DNA of 64,000 nt from the NCBI GenBank assembly GCA_016801885.1, contig CM028901.1:15139095-15203094 (forward strand), written 5' to 3'. The stretch comes from Toxotes chatareus (Eukaryota > Chordata > Actinopteri > Toxotidae). Below the pieces are notes generated by a model. The model saw only the letters and a list, made by a program, of their open reading frames with translations, was not told the DNA's origin and did not search any database. A program made the translations under genes and the position numbers. Positions 60,801 to 64,000 of this stretch are shown here, one piece after another (position 1 is the first letter of the stretch; each line of letters begins with the position of its first letter).

Positions 60801-63272
60801 GACTCACATCAATTGGCACACTGTCATACAGCCTCTTCCCAATTACTGTCCTCCCCTGGATATCAATGTCCTCTCTGTCTTCAATGGGCAGTGTCTGGAT
60901 GTGTTTGCAGTCCAGGTACAGAGACACAGCCTTGGCTTCCACACTGAGGGCAATCTTGTGCCAGTTACGGTCAAACAGGTTGTCAACTTCAGGATTCTTG
61001 AACACAGCTCTGACAGCATCTTTTGTCAGCCCAACAGCGTTGTACTCCACTGCCTTGTTCTCGCCGTCCAGACGAATAGACACCTGACAAGTCAGAGGCA
61101 GGATGATGTTAGCGATAGGAGCTGAATATTACAGGCAGTCAAATTCAAGTCCACATATATTTAAACTAGTGCTGGGCAACGATTAAAATTTGCAATCGCG
61201 ATTAATCGCATAATTTTTCTGCAATTAATTGCGATTAATCACATTGTTATGGGAAAAATTCAATAATGAATTCAAAAGTAGTGTATTGTGCGCTTTTATT
61301 TTAAAAGTACTACTATATGAACAAAAAAAGTGCAACAACATTTAGCTTGCATACACTTTAAACAAATAAGGTGCTTTTTAACACTTTACACAGTAGCAGT
61401 TAAACGAGTTCTTGTAAATATAAACTTAAAGATGAATGTAATCAAATCAAATATAAAACCAAAGCTATTTGCCACTACCAGGGCATTAACATTTTATCTA
61501 GTTTGTTACAGAAAAACGATTTTATGAACAGGTACCAGAAGAAACACGTTTCTCTTATCAGGGAGCAGCATAAATAGTGTACGTTCAGTAGCTAGTGTCC
61601 CTGTTAGGGTGAAGTTAAGTAGTCGAACACAAAAAGTTTGTTTGGGTGGGTGGTTGGTTTGCTAGCATCAACGGTGTGTGTTGCATTTAAGTGATACTTC
61701 AGACTCGACAGTACTCCGGTGATAAGAAAATTCAACTTCGCAGTGGTTACAAACAACTCTGGTTCTATGAACTCCACCGTCTGGAAGAGATTTAAAATGA
61801 AAATAATAAGAGTTGGCTACCTCCCTCCATTTTCTGGTCAGTTCTTTTGTGTTCCGGTGCACGTGAGCAATGCGGCAGTCTTAGGCCCACCCCAAACGCT
61901 CTCATTGGCTGAGACGCGTGATGACACCCACCCCAAGCCAATACTGATCAACATCCCACCTCACCTGTGGCCCATAGTTTGTCTGCATGTGTATTCAGAG
62001 CGAGTGAGCAACGGACTTTCATAAAAATAATAATAATAGAAACTGCGTTAATGCGCGATAATGGAGGTGGAGATGGAGGTAGATTATGACAGTAAATAAT
62101 AAAGCCCATTTGAGCAAATTTTTGCTTTGTTAATTTAAGATTTTTGGGAAATATAACAGTTTTAGAAAAAAGCTACCCTTCCTTTTGAAAAATTACAGTA
62201 TTATAAACAGTATTAGAATAATTGGTTTTCATGTGAACTTTTTAAACAGGAGTCTGGATATAATTTTATTTGGCTTGACAAGCATAAATATACTATTTCC
62301 ACATTATACATCCAGAATCTGAGTAGTCAGTATGCTGGGCCCATTTGTTGGACCTTGTAATTGGTTAAATCTGGACACATTACAGTCACATTTAATACTA
62401 TTTCCATTTGGCTTACCCACCTGTGGGATTCCATATTTATCAAAAACCTGCCACAGGTACCAATCTTCACGTCTTGAGGTTTTCCTGAATTTGAATGTCG
62501 TCACAAAGGCATATTCATCTGGCAACCCTTGAGGAAACACGTCTCTGTGAAATAAAAAAGCCCAATGTTACTGCTAACATAAACTGCACTGTATTTCATT
62601 CTGCAGACATGATAAACACACGGTCGCTGTGACCCTATTTCAGTTTAGATTTTAGTGTACAAACCCAAAGTAAAGGCAATGTCTGTGTTTTACCTAACAA
62701 CCATGTTTTTTATAGCTACAGTTCCTGCTTTCCTTAGCAGAGTAATGCTGCACTATTCTGATTACAAACAAAAGCATATTATATTTAAGATTCAAGAAGA
62801 CGTCACAAGAGACGGTAATAAATCTTAATTGTGGGGTACTCAACTCAATATCTCAATGAAGCACGTGCAGGGCATGCATACAACACATTTTACATTATCA
62901 TACATACAGCTATTTGTTTTCTAAATCTAGATTTATTTTCATTATAATTTTTAGCAATATTTTTCTGCTTTGGAACATACCCCTAAATTAAGGTTTTTTT
63001 GTATCGAATCAGCAAAATCTTATTGACACACAACAGGAAACATACGTCCACTTAGTTTTCGTGAACCTTGGTAATTTTTTTGTCCTGGGTCTCACCAACC
63101 ATTTCTTTAACTCCCATGTTTACAGTGTATTGTTTGCAGCATGCAGGGATGGTAACTTACTCTGTCTGCTGTACAATGGGCATGGTGCCAAGGCGAACAT
63201 AAGAACTCTGGCCTTCATCAAATCTGGTTCCCAGAATATCTCTCACATTGAAGTACTCCATCAGGTCGAACC
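26860..63272 (-). CDS. col22a1: Collagen alpha-1(XXII) chain, partial (vWA and first exons outside window)
   Basis: A large FACIT collagen. I read 61 exons with consensus borders, about 1,375 residues to the TAA at 26860-26862. They cover most of a TSPN domain, a Cys-bearing linker, and a long triple helix with several short breaks, ending GQCDPTQCAYYASLAQRP and NVKGT. These ends, the TSPN text (SVPIDFDLQ, HAELETCCDLP) and the size fit COL22A1 (about 1,626 residues and 65 exons in human). The missing part would be the signal peptide and von Willebrand A domain. Collagen XXII is secreted to tissue junctions, notably the myotendinous junction. Col19a1 was considered and rejected. Exons of the helix almost all start at a Gly codon and are multiples of 9 bp. 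No promoter is in the window. Confidence 0.88.
28287..28669 (-). CDS. col22a1: col22a1 exons: C-terminal non-collagenous hinge
   Basis: Exon 28603-28669 (67 bp) encodes GESVSLEQMRRLIQEELAKQ then LD. Exon 28287-28469 (183 bp) continues with KLAYLMAQIQPAHVKSTV, then GRPGPPGPPGKDGGPG. The Leu/Ile-rich, charged stretch interrupts Gly-X-Y and looks helical, as do the trimer-directing hinges of FACITs. The phases (0 to 1, then 1 to 1) link it correctly to neighbouring exons. Confidence 0.92.
28796..37379 (-). CDS. col22a1: col22a1 helix exons, C-terminal third
   Basis: Fifteen exons, in transcript order: 37326-37379, 36991-37044, 36793-36846, 36576-36629, 36349-36402, 36181-36234, 35992-36045, 35859-35903 (45 bp), 34126-34179, 32310-32363, 32082-32135, 29981-30052 (72 bp), 29832-29867 (36 bp), 29670-29714 (45 bp) and 28796-28975 (180 bp, GDPGTKGDKGHSGEPG through GLPGPR). 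The unmarked ones are 54 bp. All read as uninterrupted Gly-X-Y, for example GFKGHRGEPGAPGPK. The exon at 37326 is followed by a GC splice donor (GCAAGT), and the one at 36991 by a weak GTCCAT donor. Confidence 0.9.
30490..30690 (+). mobile_element. LINE reverse-transcriptase fragment (L2/CR1-like)
   Basis: The plus strand reads AISDHLLPLLTDIIDSSLIS, then GCISSALQLTAVTPLPNKPS. This matches the spacing of the region just before the fingers of L2/CR1-type reverse transcriptases (a III.SL..G..P...K.A.V.PL.KKP-like pattern). It then decays. A possible piece of the C-terminal end of the same class (THLFKKYF-like, here TAHLFKKYFTSS) lies near 31796-31835. The rest of the 2-kb intron shows no exon. 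Confidence 0.5.
32364..35858 (-). other. Two large col22a1 introns around exon 34126-34179
   Basis: The introns are 32364-34125 and 34180-35858. The first contains a common fish dispersed repeat near 32843-32905 (CAGAATCAGAATCAGAAAAA, CTTTATTAATCCCCGTAGGG, AAATTC) and a G-run at about 33651. The second shows no element that I recognise. No further helix exon was seen in either. Confidence 0.55.
32843..32905 (+). repeat. Fish dispersed repeat tail (CTTTATTAATCCCCG type)
   Basis: Tandem CAGAAT words are followed by CTTTATTAATCCCCGTAGGG and AAATTCTTTTGTTAC. This sequence is widespread in spiny-rayed fish genomes. I recognise the motif, but cannot assign it to a named family here. Confidence 0.5.
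37701..37939 (-). CDS. col22a1: col22a1 exons: short non-collagenous break with CxxC
   Basis: Exon 37904-37939 (36 bp) encodes GKAADLSDLNLK. Exon 37701-37814 (114 bp) encodes DVCSDCPAGPPGPPG and continues Gly-X-Y to GQDGYQ. The two cysteines, three apart and next to a helix start, would cross-link the three chains, as in other FACIT breaks. Confidence 0.9.
38060..38330 (-). pseudogene. Tc1/mariner-like transposase relic, frameshifted
   Basis: On the minus strand, three disrupted frames give FQHGND (the FQHDNAP-type catalytic motif), then IKKWFVQF, and NPDLNPIQHLLDELEN (the NPIEHLWDELE-type motif). The order and spacing suit a Tc1-like DDE transposase. Frameshifts and stops make it inactive. 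It lies inside a col22a1 intron. Confidence 0.65.
38718..43001 (-). CDS. col22a1: col22a1 helix exons, middle-to-C-terminal part
   Basis: Eleven exons, in transcript order: 42948-43001, 42290-42343, 42154-42207, 42015-42068, 41819-41872, 41122-41226 (105 bp, ending GPPGKGKDGQN with a one-residue imperfection), 39893-39937 (45), 39263-39340 (78, GQAGEGKVGPP imperfection), 39138-39173 (36), 39001-39054 and 38718-38762 (45). Unmarked exons are 54 bp. All borders are AG/GT. I did not find an exon for the cysteine-bearing break that I recall in human COL22A1 between the exons corresponding to 39893 and 39263. Confidence 0.9.
39830..39858. repeat. (CA)n microsatellite, UG repeat in the col22a1 transcript
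   Basis: An uninterrupted dinucleotide run of about 29 bp. In the minus-strand transcript it is a UG repeat starting 34 nt downstream of the donor of exon 39893-39937. Confidence 0.95.
39938..41121 (-). other. col22a1 intron, nothing recognised
   Basis: A 1.2-kb intron with no further Gly-X-Y exon and no mobile element that I can name. Confidence 0.5.
43213..50036 (-). CDS. col22a1: col22a1 helix exons, middle part, ending in a short non-helical exon
   Basis: Twelve exons, in transcript order: 49983-50036, 49753-49806, 46813-46866, 46150-46203, 45981-46034 (GLPGEIGFSGKPGEPGKP), 45798-45851, 45531-45584, 45367-45411 (45), 45197-45259 (63), 44767-44820, 43417-43458 (42, ending GAPGN) and 43213-43245 (33, VANVIPEPGEP). 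Unmarked exons are 54 bp. The last two form a break of about 10 residues without Gly at every third place. The 2.9-kb intron 46867-49752 shows no exon, only an AC/CT microsatellite at 48103-48136. Confidence 0.9.
43585..44400 (-). mobile_element. L2-type LINE, 3' fragment with reverse-transcriptase C-terminus
   Basis: The minus strand reads DQTRDLGVVRDSVLNFNSHI, then LVHAFTFIKLDYCNDVLTG, MQLIQNAAARILTNTKKVDH, ITPALKSLAYSLCQRIDLKI and FVYKAINGLRAKYI. This is the classic L2 C-terminal pattern (hAFi.SRLDYCN.L..., QNAAAR.LT, DHI.P.L..LHW, R..FK). The 3' end near 43585 has the L2-like tail GAAATGCTTTAGATTGCCTT followed by GCTATATAAATA. It contains stops (for example after PHLNA), so it is dead. 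It sits in the intron between col22a1 exons 44767 and 43458. Confidence 0.85.
48103..48136. repeat. AC/CT compound microsatellite
   Basis: An (AC)n run of about 11 units passes directly into a (CT)n run. It lies within a col22a1 intron. Confidence 0.9.
50243..59329 (-). CDS. col22a1: col22a1 helix exons, N-terminal part
   Basis: Twelve exons, in transcript order: 59285-59329 (45, GEIGAPGVAGPKGEK), 59105-59167 (63), 58830-58868 (39, GRVISVKGGRGEK, a break), 57083-57136, 56925-56978, 56771-56824, 53540-53593, 53379-53423 (45), 51893-51946, 51718-51771, 51150-51185 (36) and 50243-50272 (30, VQQEGLRGEK). Unmarked exons are 54 bp. VQQEGL is a short break that I also associate with human COL22A1. 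Donors after 59285 (GTCATC) and 56771 (GTGTGT) are weak but frame-consistent. Introns 53594-56770 and 57137-58829 are long; the first contains a hAT element, the second nothing I recognise. Confidence 0.9.
52020..52215 (+). repeat. Interspersed fish repeat (TTAGCATGCTAACATTTGCT type)
   Basis: Contains GTTAGCATGCTAACATTTGC, TAACTGGCAAAATGC and GTCATCAGTTTTGCAGGGAC, then TTGGTCATAAA. The order is that of a very common percomorph interspersed repeat, apparently the same family as 15960-16300 but in the opposite orientation. The family name is uncertain. Confidence 0.5.
53693..54370. mobile_element. Non-autonomous hAT element, 678 bp, with terminal inverted repeats and 8-bp duplication
   Basis: Begins CAGGGGTCGGCAACC and ends GGGTGCCGACCCCTG; the outer 12 bp (CAGGGGTCGGCA) are perfect inverted repeats. 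The flanking octamers are CCCTAGAC (53685-53692) and CCCTAGGC (54371-54378), one mismatch apart, as expected for hAT. Sub-terminal AAAGAGCCATTTGGACT and TCACATGCGGCTCTGGAGCC also fit the common CAGGGGTC-type hAT group. It has no transposase frame. It is inserted in the intron between col22a1 exons 56771 and 53593. Confidence 0.92.
54380..56770 (-). other. col22a1 intron remainder
   Basis: About 2.4 kb. It shows TG-rich low-complexity sequence at about 55387-55470 and a C-run at about 56579-56592. No exon was recognised. Confidence 0.5.
59422..59538 (-). CDS. col22a1: col22a1 exon: Cys/Pro-Thr linker between TSPN and first helix
   Basis: A 117-bp exon (39 codons) encoding CPKKVVTEAPPLEIPTPTPT, then QQRGPQVNCSCPAGEK. 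Pro/Thr-rich sequence lies between Cys-rich ends and leads straight into Gly-X-Y. The NCSCPAGEKG sequence is what I know from COL22A1. The PT-rich stretch is a likely O-glycosylation site. Confidence 0.92.
60571..63272 (-). CDS. col22a1: col22a1 exons: TSPN domain (C-terminal four exons)
   Basis: Exons in transcript order: 63161-63272 (112 bp; FDLMEYFNVRDILGTRFDEG ... VQQTE, entering with two bases of a codon), 62421-62544 (124 bp; DVFPQGLPDEYAFVTTFKFR ... YGIPQ), 60808-61083 (276 bp; VSIRLDGENKAVEYNAVG, then WHKIALSVEAKAVSLYLDC, then VIGKRLYDSVPID) and 60571-60651 (81 bp; FDLQRMMIYCDSKHAELETC, then CDLPNGP). Together they give most of a laminin-G-like TSPN domain and its closing cysteines. 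The start of the domain and the preceding von Willebrand A exons lie beyond the right edge of the window; 63273-64000 shows no exon. Confidence 0.93.
61167..62060 (-). mobile_element. Degenerate hAT element with GCTGGGCAACGATTAAAA end
   Basis: The left end TAGTGCTGGGCAACGATTAA, with GCGATTAATCGCAT and CTGCAATTAATTGCGATTAA runs, is a familiar fish hAT terminus. The right part has CTGCGTTAATGCGCGATAAT and then stops matching, so the right terminal repeat is missing. On the minus strand it retains a transposase zinc-finger fragment (61668-61862). It lies in the intron between two TSPN exons of col22a1. Confidence 0.75.
61668..61862 (-). pseudogene. hAT transposase N-terminal fragment (BED zinc finger)
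   Basis: Minus-strand reading: YYFHFKSLPDGGVHRTRVVC, NHCEVEFSYHRST, then SLKCNTH. The CxxC...H...H arrangement and the text match BED-type DNA-binding fingers at the start of hAT transposases (CxxC with YHRSTSSLKYHLxxKH). The expected SSLKYHL stretch is damaged, and nothing of the catalytic domain remains. Confidence 0.7.
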
Positions 63273-64000
63273 CTGCAGCAGCACAGTAAAACAGCCTAGT
63301 TGGACTCAAGACAATCTCACACACACATAAAAAGAAAAAAAACACAACAGGCTCTTGGGTTGTGAGGTTGACTTATGGTTTTGTCAGATTTCTTGGGGGA
63401 TACTGAGGTTTAATTGGGTCAGTCCCACCACACCCCATAGCCACTGTGTTTGTGGCTTTTTGGAGGGAGATTTCACTCACTACATTACTGAATAACTGGA
63501 AAACAGAGCTATTTGTTGGCCATTTAACATCTGTTAGATATGCTGCCAAAGGAAAAAACTAGTTGCCGTTGCTGTTAAGCTCCTCGTGTGAGCCTGAGAG
63601 TGTGTGCACGTGTGTGTACATTGCACTGCAGCGTGTGATTTGAAGTGGTGTAACCACAGACCATATTTAGGTGGTTCAGAAAGGACACTCCCTTGTACAA
63701 CAAACAAGTGCTGTGGCTATGGCAATGCCAGCAGGATGAGAGCTTGTACAGCTCTAATGCTGCCAGTTTGCCCAGCAGATCTCACTGAAAGCTAGTGGTT
63801 ATGTTGTGTGGATTGAGCTCTTCTGAAAGCCGACTGTGCCATTAGTGAGTCAACAGGATGAGGACAGCCTCAGCGTATTCCAGCTTAGTAATGCAGCAAA
63901 ATCTATGCGTTGTAATGTTTCCAGTGGGAATATGAGCACCAGTGCACTAATCTTCAAATGAAGGATCCAGGACATTAAGGTGGTAACGTGAGAGTCCTGA
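63273..64000. other. col22a1 intron, right edge of window
   Basis: About 0.7 kb without a recognisable exon or element. The next upstream exon must be outside the window, since exon 63161-63272 begins inside a codon. Confidence 0.5.

Noticed and set aside
26860..63272. Assignment of the minus-strand gene to col19a1, suggested by the known COL9A1-COL19A1 pairing
   Set aside because: Alpha-1(XIX) is only about 1,140 residues and has different TSPN and C-terminal sequences. This gene has about 1,375 residues in the window alone, and its TSPN and QCDPTQCAYYASL end fit COL22A1.

Overview
This window looks like intronic and intergenic DNA from a ray-finned fish, most likely a percomorph teleost. 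The evidence is two large, many-exon vertebrate fibril-associated (FACIT) collagen genes with compact introns, plus fish-type mobile elements: hAT miniatures, Tc1-like remnants, L2-type LINE pieces and a tRNA-derived SINE. No prokaryotic genes, CRISPR arrays or operons are present.

Layout. Positions 1-6567 are a satellite-like tandem array with a 74-77 bp unit, AT-rich and about 85-90 copies. From 7767 to 22462 on the plus strand lies the 3' part of an alpha-1(IX)-type collagen gene: the C-terminal half of the thrombospondin-N-like (TSPN/NC4) domain, then COL3, NC3, COL2, NC2, COL1 and NC1. From 63272 down to 26860 on the minus strand lies a second, longer FACIT collagen. I assign it to col22a1 from its TSPN sequence, its C-terminus and its size: 61 exons and about 1,375 residues are in the window. 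The two genes are tail to tail, with about 4.4 kb between their stop codons. Both 5' ends are outside the window (signal peptide and start of NC4 for the first; signal peptide, von Willebrand A domain and start of TSPN for the second), so no promoter of either main transcript is visible.

How they work. Type IX collagen coats collagen II fibrils in cartilage and eye. Collagen XXII sits at tissue junctions such as the myotendinous junction. Nearly all triple-helix exons are multiples of 9 bp (54, 45, 36, 63, 72, 108-type) and start with a whole Gly codon, so the reading frame survives exon skipping.

Main points for a second look. (1) The col9a1-type/col22a1 pair mirrors the COL9A1/COL19A1 pair of human 6q13, which suggests a fourth COL9 gene next to col22a1 that mammals lost. 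(2) The satellite array carries higher-order duplications. (3) There is a Gly-to-Ala break in COL3, candidate 9-nt and 18-nt microexons, a GC-AG intron, and two competing splice donors 4 nt apart. (4) Several transposons are precisely bounded, with target-site duplications still readable.
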